64,000 bases of DNA from Planctomycetota bacterium. Lineage in GTDB: Bacteria; Planctomycetota; Phycisphaerae; UBA1845. Shown piece by piece: positions 17,548-26,638 of the stretch; the first letter of the stretch is position 1; each line of letters starts with the position of its first letter. The notes beneath the pieces are model-generated. The model was not told the origin of the DNA. It was given only the letters and a program-made list of their open reading frames with translations, and searched no databases. The DNA is taken from contig JAJRPG010000027.1 in NCBI GenBank assembly GCA_024280855.1, positions 25,770-89,769 on the forward strand, read 5' to 3'. Both the position numbers and the translations under genes were made by a program.

Positions 17548-17650
17548 ATCGGCGGCGGGCGTGTGCCTGCAGGGCGTGCTTTAACGTTGTCGTGTGTTAG
17601 CCCCGATCAGAGTCTATCAGATTGAATTTTCTTTACAGGGAATGTGATCC

Positions 17651-18265
17651 ATGTCTGTTGTGAATCAGCGTGTGCCCTTCGTGATTGAGAGTACCGGCCG
17701 AGGTGAGCGGGAGATGGATATCTTCTCACGATTGCTCAAGGACCGTATCATTTTTCTATCTGGCGGCGTGAATGATGACGTAGCTAATGTCATTGTTGCG
17801 CAGTTGCTTTTCCTTTCCAATGAAGACCCCAAGGCCGACGTGAATCTATACGTCAACAGCCCTGGCGGTTCGGTGTCGGCTGGTCTGGCGATCTACGATA
17901 CCATGCAGTATCTGCGATGCGACGTCGCTACTTATAACGTAGGGTTATCTGCAAGCATGGGAGCCATCATTCTGTGTGGTGGCGCTAAGGGTAAGCGTTA
18001 TCTATTGCCGAATAGTCGAACGCTTCTTCATCAGCCGCTGATTGGTGGCGTGATGGAGGGTTCCGCAACTGATCTATCTATCGAAGCCGAAGAAATTATT
18101 CGTCTTCGCAAGGTGCTTTACGAAATCATCTCATCACGTTCTGGAAAAGACATGGCTTCGGTCGAAAAAGATTGCGATCGCAACAAGTGGCTCGATGCTG
18201 GCGAAGCTATCGAATATGGTCTAGCTGACCAGATTCTAGAACGTATGCCGATGCCAGCGAGCTAA
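17651..18265 (+). CDS. clpP: ATP-dependent Clp protease proteolytic subunit, second copy
   Basis: 204 residues, ATG 17651 with AGGGAA upstream. This is the more canonical copy: [20 protein letters not shown] near the N-terminus, [17 protein letters not shown] handle, catalytic Ser in LSASMGA, His in LLHQPL and Asp in [10 protein letters not shown]. It may form mixed rings with the first copy, as in organisms with two ClpPs; that is inference. A terminator-like hairpin follows at 18374. Confidence 0.94.
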   Translation: MSVVNQRVPFVIESTGRGEREMDIFSRLLKDRIIFLSGGVNDDVANVIVAQLLFLSNEDPKADVNLYVNSPGGSVSAGLAIYDTMQYLRCDVATYNVGLSASMGAIILCGGAKGKRYLLPNSRTLLHQPLIGGVMEGSATDLSIEAEEIIRLRKVLYEIISSRSGKDMASVEKDCDRNKWLDAGEAIEYGLADQILERMPMPAS

Positions 18266-18308
18266 GCTTCGTACGTTTTTTTCATTGCATGTTGGATGGC
18301 TATTGATT

Positions 18309-18343
18309 GGGTGGCATGGGTAAGCCTCAGCTTACCCGTGTGG
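18309..18343 (-). repeat. family C palindromic repeat, inverted orientation
   Basis: GGGTGGCATGGGTAAGC, then the complementary GCTTACCCGTGT. It lies between the convergent clpP and pabA genes, upstream of a terminator-like hairpin and a family D unit. Confidence 0.7.
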
Positions 18344-18373
18344 AAAAAACGCCGTAAGATTCAGACAAGCCAT

Positions 18374-18400
18374 CGCCGGAGACCTTCCGGCGATTTTATT
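18374..18400 (+). terminator. probable rho-independent terminator after clpP
   Basis: CGCCGGA (18374-18380) pairs with TCCGGCG (18386-18392) around a five-base loop and is followed by ATTTTATT. Position between convergent genes fits transcription termination for the clpP operon. Confidence 0.65.
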
Positions 18401-18426
18401 AAGCTTATGGAACCGTTATGTCATTC

Positions 18427-18452
18427 CCGCGCGGGCTAAAGCCCGCGGCTCG
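18427..18452 (+). repeat. family D palindromic repeat (GCGGGCT-AAAGCCCGC)
   Basis: A GC-rich hairpin CGCGGGCT-aa-AGCCCGCG. A near copy is at 27686. It overlaps the 3' end of the pabA reading frame (stop at 18436-18438), so the final residues of that protein are encoded by the repeat. Confidence 0.7.
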
Positions 18453-19032
18453 GTTGGTTTGATAGACCTAGAAAGTTAGCCATCAACTGCGAGCCTTCGA
18501 CTGTCAGAAAACTTTCCGGATGAAACTGTACACCTTCGATAGGCATCGTCTTATGCCGGATGCCCATCAACTCGTCTCGATCATCGGTCCAAGCCGTTAC
18601 CTCAAAATCTTCAGGTAAGCTATCACGACTTATCGTGAGCGAGTGATATCGCGTAGCTATAAAGGGGTTTGGTAAGCCTTCATAACAGCCTGTGCCAACG
18701 TGTTTGATGGCACTTGTCTTGCCGTGCATGAGTCTCTTTTCACGTTGAATCGTTCCGCCGAACACTTGGCCTATGCACTGATGCCCCAGGCAAACGCCGA
18801 GGATGGGAATCTTTCCGGCGTAGTGTTTAATGACGTCGTTGCTGATTCCGGCTTCGTTGGGTGTGCAAGGGCCTGGTGAAATAATCACTCGCGAAGGATT
18901 AAGACTGTCCAATTCCGCCAGAGTCGCCTGGTCATTGCGCACCACTTGAATCGGGTGATCGGGGATGAGCGTGCCCACCTGTTGCACGAGGTTATAGGTG
19001 AACGAGTCGTAGTTATCTATTATGAGTATCAC
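18436..19032 (-). CDS. pabA: glutamine amidotransferase of anthranilate/aminodeoxychorismate synthase
   Basis: 198 residues. Class I glutamine amidotransferase that supplies ammonia for anthranilate (tryptophan) or 4-amino-4-deoxychorismate (folate) synthesis. Visible: IDNYDSFTYNLVQ at the N-terminus, SPGPCTPNEAGIS, nucleophile Cys in GVCLGHQ, and the His-Glu pair in GVQFHPES. No synthase component I gene is next to it, so TrpG and PabA cannot be separated; the symbol is a best guess. The last residues (PSRGL) are encoded inside a palindromic repeat. Confidence 0.92.
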   Translation of the reverse strand: MILIIDNYDSFTYNLVQQVGTLIPDHPIQVVRNDQATLAELDSLNPSRVIISPGPCTPNEAGISNDVIKHYAGKIPILGVCLGHQCIGQVFGGTIQREKRLMHGKTSAIKHVGTGCYEGLPNPFIATRYHSLTISRDSLPEDFEVTAWTDDRDELMGIRHKTMPIEGVQFHPESFLTVEGSQLMANFLGLSNQPSRGL

Positions 19033-19063
19033 AACAATAGCCTAACAGACCGAGCGAATTGTT

Positions 19064-20278
19064 TCAATTCTTCAGCACCTTGAGCGAGGTATCCGCAGGG
19101 CCACAGAGATAGGCTAATTCGCGTATGACAGCATCGGCGACGAGTCGGCCTTGCGGCGTGAGGGAAATGTAAGAGTCTGTCACGACGAGTTTACCGAGCG
19201 AGACCAATCCAGGGAGGATCGCTGAAAAATGGCTGCGCGGATCAATGCCAAAGCGATGTTGGAACGCCTCGATCGAAATCCCTTCGATTAGCCTGAGCTG
19301 CATCATCACGATTTCGAGCATTAAGGCTTCCTGGCTTAGCGTTTCCACTTCGACCTCGGCGTGATCTTTCTCTTGCATCATCTTCACATAACCATTGACG
19401 TCCGACACATTTTTGTATCTGCGATTGCCTATACACCCCGCGGCTGATGGGCCTACGCCGAGGTAAGGTTGATTGCGCCAGTAAATCAAGTTGTGTTGCG
19501 ATTCGCACCCAGGGTGGGCGAAGTTGCTTGTTTCATATTGGCTATAGCCCGCGTTGGAGAGTATCTCGATGGTGAGCAAGAACATATCCGCTTCCAATCC
19601 TTCGTCGCAAGGCGTAATTCTGCTGGTATCGCGCATGGCCGTGAGTTTTGTATTAGGTTCGTAGGTTAAGCCATAACATGCGATGTGGTCGGGTGAAAGT
19701 TCAATTGCACGTTGTAACGACTGTGTCCATGTTTCGATGGTTTGCCCCGGAATGCCAAAAATCAGATCGAGATTAAGTTGATTGATCCCCGCCCGGCGCA
19801 GGGTAGCTACCGATGGGGCGATGTCATCCGGCGTATGTAAGCGCTCAAGGGTGGTTAATTCTTCAGGAAAAAATGATTGAGCGCCCATCGACACCCGCGA
19901 TACTCCACATTGTTTAAGAAGCTTCGATTTTTCATATTCGACGGTTGCGGGATTCGCTTCAACAGTAAACTCATCTAGCGTAGCCTGCCCCACGGAATTT
20001 TGGATCGTTTCCAGGACGAGCCGAAGTTCGTCAACAGGCAGTGTCGTCGGCGTGCCACCTCCAACGAATACGGTTGTGATGGAATGTTTCAGCTCAGCCG
20101 TTCGTGCGGAAAGTTCTTTAACCAAAGCATCCACCAGCGGCTTTGTCTCTCGGTCTTTCAGAGCGACGGAATAAAAATCGCAATAGCCACATTTTGAATC
20201 GCAAAAAGGTATGTGGACGTACAAACCGCACGGCGCTTCGGTGGTGCCGTTCACGTTGTCTGATTCACTCACTTCCAT
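19064..20278 (-). CDS. hemW: radical SAM heme chaperone HemW (coproporphyrinogen oxidase-like)
   Basis: 404 residues. Radical SAM protein with the 4Fe-4S cluster motif C26-x3-C30-x2-C33 (CDSKCGYC) inside the HemN/HemW signature YVHIPFC, then VFVGGGTPT, the EANP strand, GVSRVSMGAQSF, LDLIFGIPGQT and a HemN C-terminal domain. The three-cysteine spacing without the fourth Cys of true HemN favours the heme chaperone HemW over coproporphyrinogen dehydrogenase. 31 bp upstream of pabA on the same strand, probably co-transcribed. Confidence 0.92.
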   Translation of the reverse strand: MEVSESDNVNGTTEAPCGLYVHIPFCDSKCGYCDFYSVALKDRETKPLVDALVKELSARTAELKHSITTVFVGGGTPTTLPVDELRLVLETIQNSVGQATLDEFTVEANPATVEYEKSKLLKQCGVSRVSMGAQSFFPEELTTLERLHTPDDIAPSVATLRRAGINQLNLDLIFGIPGQTIETWTQSLQRAIELSPDHIACYGLTYEPNTKLTAMRDTSRITPCDEGLEADMFLLTIEILSNAGYSQYETSNFAHPGCESQHNLIYWRNQPYLGVGPSAAGCIGNRRYKNVSDVNGYVKMMQEKDHAEVEVETLSQEALMLEIVMMQLRLIEGISIEAFQHRFGIDPRSHFSAILPGLVSLGKLVVTDSYISLTPQGRLVADAVIRELAYLCGPADTSLKVLKN

Positions 20279-20521
20279 AGTCCATATGATAACGTCTTGT
20301 TGGCTATATAGTTAGTACGCATGTATGGGGGGGGACTGAGCGCAAAAAAAGTCGCGTTGTGGTGAATGAGCAATGGTTTTGAATGAGTGGATTTGTCGGG
20401 GAGCGACAGCTTGGATACAATTAAGCGTGGTACGATGGTTGCGTTAGCCATGTTCATGTGAGGCTTCGTCAACGCGATTCCCGCCGAGGTTGGGGGTCGC
20501 TTCGTTCACAGGATGTGTGGT

Positions 20522-21010
20522 ATGAATGTCAAACTAATTTTGTTTCTTGAAGATGGTAAGCGACGGGATTTTCTCCTGCCATTGGGTATTACTAAGATAG
20601 GCCGACAGCGTGATTGCCAGATTCGCATCCCGCTTTCTGATATTTCACGTAACCATGCTGAGGTTGTCGTCGAGGAGAACAGTGTGATGCTGCGAGATTT
20701 AGGCTCAGCCAATGGTACGCTACTTAATGATGAGCGTATTTTCCTGGACGAGATTCTCGAAGCTGGTGACCAAATTGTTGTTGGTCCAATTCGGTTAATC
20801 GTGCAGATTGGCGATGACCCAAGTGAAGCAGAAATAGCGGATATTCACAAAGCCGCAATGAGCGGCCAAACTTTGGAGCAGCGAAGTGGCTCGGTAGGGA
20901 CGTCCAAGCATGTGTACATTTCGGATGAAGATGTTGATCCAATCGCGGCGTTAGAAGAGTTGGCTTCGAGCGCTGACCAGACGGCTATCAATGAGGATGA
21001 GGATGATTAG
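20522..21010 (+). CDS. FHA-domain protein
   Basis: 162 residues from ATG 20522 (AGG nine bases upstream; ATG 20513 also in frame). An N-terminal forkhead-associated domain (~1-95) is clear: the fold motifs IGRQRDCQIRIPLSDISRNH (GR, SR.H) and DLGSANGTLLN. Such domains bind phosphothreonine, so the protein is probably a reader of a Ser/Thr kinase. The remaining ~65 residues are acidic and probably disordered. Probably cytoplasmic. It precedes a single-span membrane protein by 75 bp. Confidence 0.88.
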   Translation: MNVKLILFLEDGKRRDFLLPLGITKIGRQRDCQIRIPLSDISRNHAEVVVEENSVMLRDLGSANGTLLNDERIFLDEILEAGDQIVVGPIRLIVQIGDDPSEAEIADIHKAAMSGQTLEQRSGSVGTSKHVYISDEDVDPIAALEELASSADQTAINEDEDD

Positions 21011-21085
21011 CGGTTTGTCATTTACATGTTGTTTTCGCATGGCATTGGTTAGGCTATTTCTTCTCGCAGGTGATTGAGGACTACG

Positions 21086-21607
21086 ATGGCAGAATCGCAA
21101 TCACCGACAGGGGCCCAGGCGGATGCTCATCGAGACCAGCGTCGTCGTGCGTTGCGTCGTCAGTTGCTTATGCTATTGGTAGGCACGTGCTTACTGGTTG
21201 CGTTTATTGTATGGCTGGGCGACATGCGTCGTCAGCAATGGGCGATGAAGCAAAGTCGTTGGTACGCGACGCAGTTATTGGCGAGATCCGGTGAATTTCG
21301 TGTGTTGCCATTAAATTTGTTTGTCGATGTCGTGCAGGACGTTCCAGAAGAGCTCAAAGCCCAGGCCAAACCATTTTCCTATCTTTCTCGGGAGCAGGCT
21401 CGGTTGCTGAGCAAATCTTCATCGCTATTGATGGTCGCGTGGTCAAAGCCAGTGCATCGCGTGATCACGACTGATGGTCGAGCGGTAGTGACGTATGATG
21501 AGGGCAGCATTCGACCGGTTTGGATAAAACTGAAAGAATTTGATCTATTATTTACCCGCCAACAACAAGAGATTGTCCGCCTGAAAAGCGAAAAGGGCGT
21601 TGGTTAG
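21086..21607 (+). CDS. single-span membrane protein of unknown function
   Basis: 173 residues from ATG 21086 with GAGGA five bases upstream. A basic cytoplasmic start (HRDQRRRALRRQ) precedes one hydrophobic helix (about residues 30-50, LLMLLVGTCLLVAFIVWL); the remaining ~120 residues should be outside. No domain is recognised. The downstream gap (21608-22068, 460 bp) holds a weak GC hairpin with a T-run near 21632-21655 and a degraded family C repeat, and otherwise nothing I can identify. Confidence 0.65.
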   Translation: MAESQSPTGAQADAHRDQRRRALRRQLLMLLVGTCLLVAFIVWLGDMRRQQWAMKQSRWYATQLLARSGEFRVLPLNLFVDVVQDVPEELKAQAKPFSYLSREQARLLSKSSSLLMVAWSKPVHRVITTDGRAVVTYDEGSIRPVWIKLKEFDLLFTRQQQEIVRLKSEKGVG

Positions 21608-21890
21608 CGCAATAGTATCTTGCGCCTGACTGTCCCCGCGATAACGGGCGCTTTTATCCTGATCTTTATTTCGTTTCTGTGCAGATATGGCGTGTTTTCT
21701 CGTTGATTTAGCGTCCGGAAATAGGCGACTTTTCTTTGGCTCCTAACATTCAACGATACAACTTTGATGATTCGGGCACGGGTTAAGCTTTGATTGCTAA
21801 TGATGGTGCGATAACTATTTGGTGGGCTTGGCAGCGTGATTGGTGTTACCGATGTATAAGCGTCGGTTGTCTTATTTGAGAACGCATAGG

Positions 21891-21925
21891 ACACGAGTAA
21901 AATGTGACTTACCCATGCCGCCCGC
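21891..21925 (+). repeat. degraded family C repeat
   Basis: ACACGAGTAAAATGTGACTT then ACCCATGCCGCCCG matches the family C pattern (ACACGGGTAAGC..GCTTACCCATGCCACCCG) with several changes that weaken the stem. Confidence 0.5.
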
Positions 21926-22068
21926 CGCTTGACTGTTTGGGATGGTGGGGGCATAACTTTGCGAGTGAATTCGTCGTCGTGGGTTTAGCTGGTGATGGTC
22001 GAAGAAACGTGTCGTGGTATTGCGTGCGGTGTTAGTGTGAATGGGCTTAGGGCTGAGCAAGGTTCGTC

Positions 22069-24291
22069 GTGGTTAATACTTTATTCAATAGAATGCTAAC
22101 GAGAAGACTTTTGATGGGCGAGCGAAGGCGTCGGACGGGGCTTGGCGTGGTGCTGCTGGCTTGTCTGTTTTTGCTGGATGAGGCTTCTACTGCGCAGGCT
22201 TATATTGGGCCTGGAGCGGGCTTTGCGGTTGGTTCATCTTTAGTGGCTTTTTTCCTGGCGTTTTTGTCTGGGGCTGCGGCGATATTCCTTTGGCCTACGC
22301 GGTGGCTGTTTAGGTTCTTGCGGGGTAGACATGCCATGGCCCGGGCGCGGACCAAGCGGTTTGTGATTCTTGGTCTGGATGGTATGGAGCCGACGCTGGC
22401 AGAGAAGTACATGGCTGAGGGCAAGATGCCCAATTTGTCTAAGCTGAAGGCGAAGGGCACGTTTACTCGGTTGGGGACGACGGCTCCGCCTTTGTCACCT
22501 GTGGCTTGGTCTAGCTTTTTGACGGGCTGCAATCCTGGTAAGCATAACATTTTTGATTTTCTGACGCGCAATGTTCACAGTTATCTGCCGGAGTTGTCTT
22601 CGGTGAGTATCAATGGCCCGCGTCGGGTATTGAAGCTTGGTAAGTATACCATTCCGCTGGGAAAATCTGATATTCGTTTGAATCGCAAGGGGAAGCCGTT
22701 TTGGAATACGCTGGGCGAGCATGGGATTTTTGGCAACATTATCCGTGTGCCGATTACGTTCCCGGCTGAGCCTTTTCGGGGGGTGTTGCTGTCGGCGATG
22801 TGCGTGCCGGATTTGCGCGGTAGCCAAGGAACTTTTTCGTTTTATAGCACTGGCAGTTCTACGGATGAGGAACACATCGGCGGTGAACAGATTCGGGTGA
22901 AGCGCGAAGGGAATTTGGTGCGGTCTTACCTGGTTGGCCCGGACAATGGATTGAAAGAAGGGGCTGGGGCGATGCACTGCCCGTTTGAGATTGAGATTAC
23001 CGGGAAAGACGCTGCGGTTTTGAAGGTTAATGGCGAGCGGATTGAACTGACGTGTGGGAAGTATAGCCCGTGGGTTGTGGTGAAGTTCAAGGCTGGTCTG
23101 GGTATAAATGTAGATGGGATTTGCGAATTTTTACTGCAAGCGACTGAGCCGGAGTTTAGGTTGTATGTGACGCCGATTCAGATTGACCCGGCTAAGCCTG
23201 CTATGCCGATTTCTCACCCGTCTGTTTTCTCAAATTATCTGGCGAAGAATCAAGGGCGATATGCGACGCTGGGGCTGGCTGAGGATACCTGGGGGTTGAA
23301 CGCGGTGCTTCTTGGTGATGACGATTTCTTGCATCAATGTCTCGAAGCGGATGACGAACGAGAGAAAATGTTCTTCGATGCGTTGGAGAAGGTGCGGAGT
23401 GGGTTGTGTGTCTGCGTGTTTGATGGCATGGACCGAATTCAGCATATGTTCTGGCGATATATTGATGAAGAGCATCCGGCACATAAGGGGCAGGCTGAGT
23501 CGCAGCAACGGAACGCGATTGAAGATTTGTATAAACGCGCGGACGAGTTGGTCGGTAAGACGATGAAGGCGTGCGATGATGATAATACTGTTTTGATGGT
23601 GATTTCAGATCATGGATTTAATTCGTTCCGGCGCGGGGTGGATTTGAATGTGTGGCTGGAGGAGAACGGGTATTTGACGTTGAAGCCTGGTGGGCGAGGT
23701 CAGAAGTATTTGGCTGGGGTGGATTGGTCCAAGACGAAAGCATTTTGTTTAGGGTTAGCTGGTATTTGGCTGAATGTAAAAGGGCGCGAATCTCAGGGGA
23801 TTGTTGAGCCTGGAGATGCGGCTGCACTTCGTAGCGAGCTTTGTGAGAAGCTGACCGGGCTTCGTGATGATGAGAAGGACGAGCTGGCGATTAGTCGGGC
23901 GTTTGATGCGCAGAAGATTTATGCCGGGCCTTATAAAACGGAAAGCCCTGATTTGATTATTGGTTATAACCGGGGTTATCGCGTTAGCTGGGAAGCGGCG
24001 ATTGGTCAGCCTACGGATAAGATGTTTCATGATAACGATAAGGCCTGGAGCGGGGACCATTGTATTGACCCGAAATTAATTCCTGGCGTGTTGTATTGCA
24101 ATCGAAAAATAGATGCGAAACATCCTCGGCTTATGGACCTTGGGCCTACGGTGTTGGATATGTTTGGCGTGGATGTGCCGGGGCATATGGATGGTAAGCC
24201 GTTGCCTGTGGCTGATGTTGATGGGACGTTTCCGAAGAATGGTCATGGTGGTGCTGCGAAGCAAGAGCAGGAGGCTGTGGTCGTTTCGTGA
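22069..24291 (+). CDS. membrane-anchored AlkP-superfamily phosphodiesterase, first copy
   Basis: 740 residues from GTG 22069 (AAGG six bases upstream); later ATGs at 22093 and 22114 are alternatives. Two N-terminal hydrophobic segments (~24-44 and ~55-85) precede a type I phosphodiesterase/nucleotide pyrophosphatase fold. Metal-site and nucleophile landmarks: VILGLDGMEPTL, PPLSPVAWSSFLTG, CVFDGMDRIQHMFW, VISDHGFNSF and a closing W..DHC segment. The likely reaction is hydrolysis or transfer of a phosphodiester-linked headgroup at the outer face of the membrane. Substrate unknown. First of an apparent four-gene operon; it overlaps the next gene by GTGA. Confidence 0.85.
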   Translation: MVNTLFNRMLTRRLLMGERRRRTGLGVVLLACLFLLDEASTAQAYIGPGAGFAVGSSLVAFFLAFLSGAAAIFLWPTRWLFRFLRGRHAMARARTKRFVILGLDGMEPTLAEKYMAEGKMPNLSKLKAKGTFTRLGTTAPPLSPVAWSSFLTGCNPGKHNIFDFLTRNVHSYLPELSSVSINGPRRVLKLGKYTIPLGKSDIRLNRKGKPFWNTLGEHGIFGNIIRVPITFPAEPFRGVLLSAMCVPDLRGSQGTFSFYSTGSSTDEEHIGGEQIRVKREGNLVRSYLVGPDNGLKEGAGAMHCPFEIEITGKDAAVLKVNGERIELTCGKYSPWVVVKFKAGLGINVDGICEFLLQATEPEFRLYVTPIQIDPAKPAMPISHPSVFSNYLAKNQGRYATLGLAEDTWGLNAVLLGDDDFLHQCLEADDEREKMFFDALEKVRSGLCVCVFDGMDRIQHMFWRYIDEEHPAHKGQAESQQRNAIEDLYKRADELVGKTMKACDDDNTVLMVISDHGFNSFRRGVDLNVWLEENGYLTLKPGGRGQKYLAGVDWSKTKAFCLGLAGIWLNVKGRESQGIVEPGDAAALRSELCEKLTGLRDDEKDELAISRAFDAQKIYAGPYKTESPDLIIGYNRGYRVSWEAAIGQPTDKMFHDNDKAWSGDHCIDPKLIPGVLYCNRKIDAKHPRLMDLGPTVLDMFGVDVPGHMDGKPLPVADVDGTFPKNGHGGAAKQEQEAVVVS

Positions 24292-26363
24292 AGTTGAATT
24301 TATTTATGCATCGTGTGGCGCGTAAGCGGATATGTCATGTCATGTTGATGGCATTATTACTGGCGTGGGCCGTGTCTTGTAGTGACTCGAAATCATCTTC
24401 AGGGCCGCTTGGTCCGAGGGTGGTAGTGGTTGGTTTTGATGGGATGGACCCACGTCTTTGCGTAAAGCTTATGGACGAAGGTAGGATGCCGAACCTTGCA
24501 AAGTTGAGGGATGCGGGGGGCTTTCAGCCTTTGGGGACGAGCATCCCACCGCAGAGTCCGGTGGCTTGGTCCAATTTTATTACTGGGGCTGACCCTGGTG
24601 TTCATGGCATTTTTGATTTTGTTCATCGTGACCCATCGAGACAATGTGCGCCCTATTATTCTGCTGCAGAAACGGTGGAAGGTGATTTGGGATGGGAAGT
24701 TGATGATTATAATATCCCGCTGAATTTTTGGCCTTTCAATCATACGCCAACAGAAACTTTGCTTCGTCGCGAGGGTACGCCTTTCTGGGATTATCTGGAT
24801 GAGGCCGGGGTTGATGTTCACATTTATGATATTCCGGCGAATTATCCGCCGAGTAAATCTACGCATGGTCACATGTGCTGTTTGAGTGGGATGGGGACGC
24901 CGGACTTGCTTGGTTCGCTGGGCGGTGAGTCGCAGTTTTTTGGTGAGGGTGAAAAGTCGCGGGCGGTGGCTGGTAGTTATATTGAGCCGATTACGTTTAC
25001 GGGGAGTAAGGCGAAAATACGACTGCTAGGCCCGGAGCATACTTTCATGCAGCTTCCGGAGCGGGTTACGATTGACGTGACCGTGTATCGCGATGTGACG
25101 CGAAAGGCCGCTCGGCTGGAGGTTCAAGGCGAGACGATTTTGCTCAAAGAAGGCGAGTGGAGCGATTGGTGCCAGTTGGATTATGAATTGGGTATGCCTC
25201 CGTTTTTGCCAGCTTCACATGCGAAAGGAATTTGTCGATTTTATTTGCAACAAGTTAGCGACAAATTTCGTCTATATGTCACACCTATTAGCATTGACCC
25301 GTCGGACCCGGCTGGCCAAGTTATTTCTGAGCCTGAAGAATTTGTGACGGAAATTTCGGATGCGCTAGGTTTGTTTTATACGACTGGTTTTCAAGAAGAC
25401 TACAATGCACTGAAGAGTAAGATATTTACTGATGGCGAGTATCACACACAGGCGGACTATGTGCTTGAAGAACGGCTAACTTTGTTTGATTATGCAAAGC
25501 AAACGTATAACGATGGGTTATTATTTTTTTACTTTTCGAGTACTGATGTGCAATCACATATGTTCTGGTGGGACAGTGATAAGAAGCATCCTGTTCGCAC
25601 GCCTGAGATGGCTAAGAAGTATCATGGCGTAATTGAAGATTTGTATCAGCGGATGGATGGCGTGGTGGGGCAGGTGCTGGACGAGTATGGCGATTCGGCG
25701 ACGGTTATGGTGATGTCGGATCATGGATTTTCGACTTTTCGTCGGCAGTTTAACCTGAACACCTGGCTTCGGCAGGAAGGGTATGTTTTACCGGCTGATT
25801 GCAAGTCGATTATGCGGGTGAGTGGTAAGGGGAGCGTGGATTGGTCGCGGACGACGGCGTATGGGCTGGGGCTTAATGGTTTGTATTTGAACTTGCAGGG
25901 GCGAGAAAAGTTTGGCATTGTCACGCGGCGTAAACGAGCGGGAATGTTGCAAGAGATTAAAGAGAAGCTGCTGAAAGTGCGCGATCCGGAAGATAATCAT
26001 CTGATCGTTAAAGAGGTTTATCTTACGGAAGAAGTGTATCACGGGCCTATGACGGCTGAGGCTCCGGATTTGATTGTGGGATATTACCGCGATTATCGAG
26101 CGTCGAACGCAACTTCGCTGGGCGATATTTCTGATGTGATGGTTAGCGACAACGACGAGGCATGGAGCGCGGATCACTGCATGGCTGCGGATGAAGTGCC
26201 GGGCGTGATATTTAGTAATAAGCGAATTATGGCGATCGGGCCTGACTTAATTGATTTGGCTCCGACGATTTTGAAAGCTTTGGGCGTGTCGCCGCCGGCG
26301 ACGATGACGGGTAAGAATTTATTTGAGATGACGCATACCGCATTGGCTGAGGATGGTCAGTAG
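24288..26363 (+). CDS. AlkP-superfamily phosphodiesterase lipoprotein, second copy
   Basis: 691 residues from GTG 24288, paralogous to the preceding protein throughout. The N-terminus is a lipoprotein signal with Cys31 (WAVSC). Same landmarks: VVVGFDGMDPRL, PPQSPVAWSNFITG, FSSTDVQSHMFWW, VMSDHGFSTF, and WSADHC near the end. So one copy is anchored by membrane helices and the other by lipid. Neither ends with the LGY motif often seen at the C-terminus of sulfatase-like proteins. Stop is followed by AGGAGA, which serves the next gene. Confidence 0.87.
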   Translation: MKLNLFMHRVARKRICHVMLMALLLAWAVSCSDSKSSSGPLGPRVVVVGFDGMDPRLCVKLMDEGRMPNLAKLRDAGGFQPLGTSIPPQSPVAWSNFITGADPGVHGIFDFVHRDPSRQCAPYYSAAETVEGDLGWEVDDYNIPLNFWPFNHTPTETLLRREGTPFWDYLDEAGVDVHIYDIPANYPPSKSTHGHMCCLSGMGTPDLLGSLGGESQFFGEGEKSRAVAGSYIEPITFTGSKAKIRLLGPEHTFMQLPERVTIDVTVYRDVTRKAARLEVQGETILLKEGEWSDWCQLDYELGMPPFLPASHAKGICRFYLQQVSDKFRLYVTPISIDPSDPAGQVISEPEEFVTEISDALGLFYTTGFQEDYNALKSKIFTDGEYHTQADYVLEERLTLFDYAKQTYNDGLLFFYFSSTDVQSHMFWWDSDKKHPVRTPEMAKKYHGVIEDLYQRMDGVVGQVLDEYGDSATVMVMSDHGFSTFRRQFNLNTWLRQEGYVLPADCKSIMRVSGKGSVDWSRTTAYGLGLNGLYLNLQGREKFGIVTRRKRAGMLQEIKEKLLKVRDPEDNHLIVKEVYLTEEVYHGPMTAEAPDLIVGYYRDYRASNATSLGDISDVMVSDNDEAWSADHCMAADEVPGVIFSNKRIMAIGPDLIDLAPTILKALGVSPPATMTGKNLFEMTHTALAEDGQ

Positions 26364-26375
26364 GAGAAATGAATC

Positions 26376-26564
26376 ATGGCTAAGATTAAATTGGATGCGA
26401 ATTTGTACGACCGGGTTAAGAAGGTGGCTGAGGTTGCAGGGTACGGGTCTGCGGATGAGTTTATCGTCCATGTGATCGAGAAGGAACTTAAGCAACTTGA
26501 AGCCGGCGGGGACGATGAAGCCGCGGTGATGGAACGGCTTCGCGGGTTGGGGTATTTGGAATAG
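26376..26564 (+). CDS. 62-residue protein: ribbon-helix-helix-like part plus C-terminal LGY motif
   Basis: ATG 26376 with an AGGAGA site that overlaps the previous stop. Residues 3-42 (KIKLDANLYDRVKKVAEVAG...) look like a ribbon-helix-helix strand-helix-helix unit, so a DNA-binding or dimerisation role is possible. The last ten residues, ERLRGLGYLE, match the terminal motif common to sulfatase/AlkP proteins (compare ERLKALGYVGD ending the sulfatase at 45783 in this window). The two AlkP enzymes just upstream lack that motif, so it may be provided here by a separate polypeptide. Confidence 0.75.
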   Translation: MAKIKLDANLYDRVKKVAEVAGYGSADEFIVHVIEKELKQLEAGGDDEAAVMERLRGLGYLE

Positions 26565-26601
26565 ACGCCCCTTTGGGGCATGTCGAATTTCAATGTCGTT
26601 T

Positions 26602-26626
26602 GTGTCAGGCAATAGCCTGACCTACG
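26602..26626 (+). repeat. family A-like palindrome
   Basis: TCAGGC-aata-GCCTGA followed by CCTACG. Its core AGGCAATAGCC is shared with family A. A second small hairpin GCCCC-ttt-GGGGC lies at 26567-26579, before it, in the same gap. Confidence 0.55.
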
Positions 26627-26638
26627 ACGTGGAATAGC

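Noticed and set aside
21604..22060. Minus-strand ORFs in the gap before the AlkP operon
   Set aside because: Composition and sequence look non-coding, no ribosome-binding sites, and they run over a degraded palindromic repeat.
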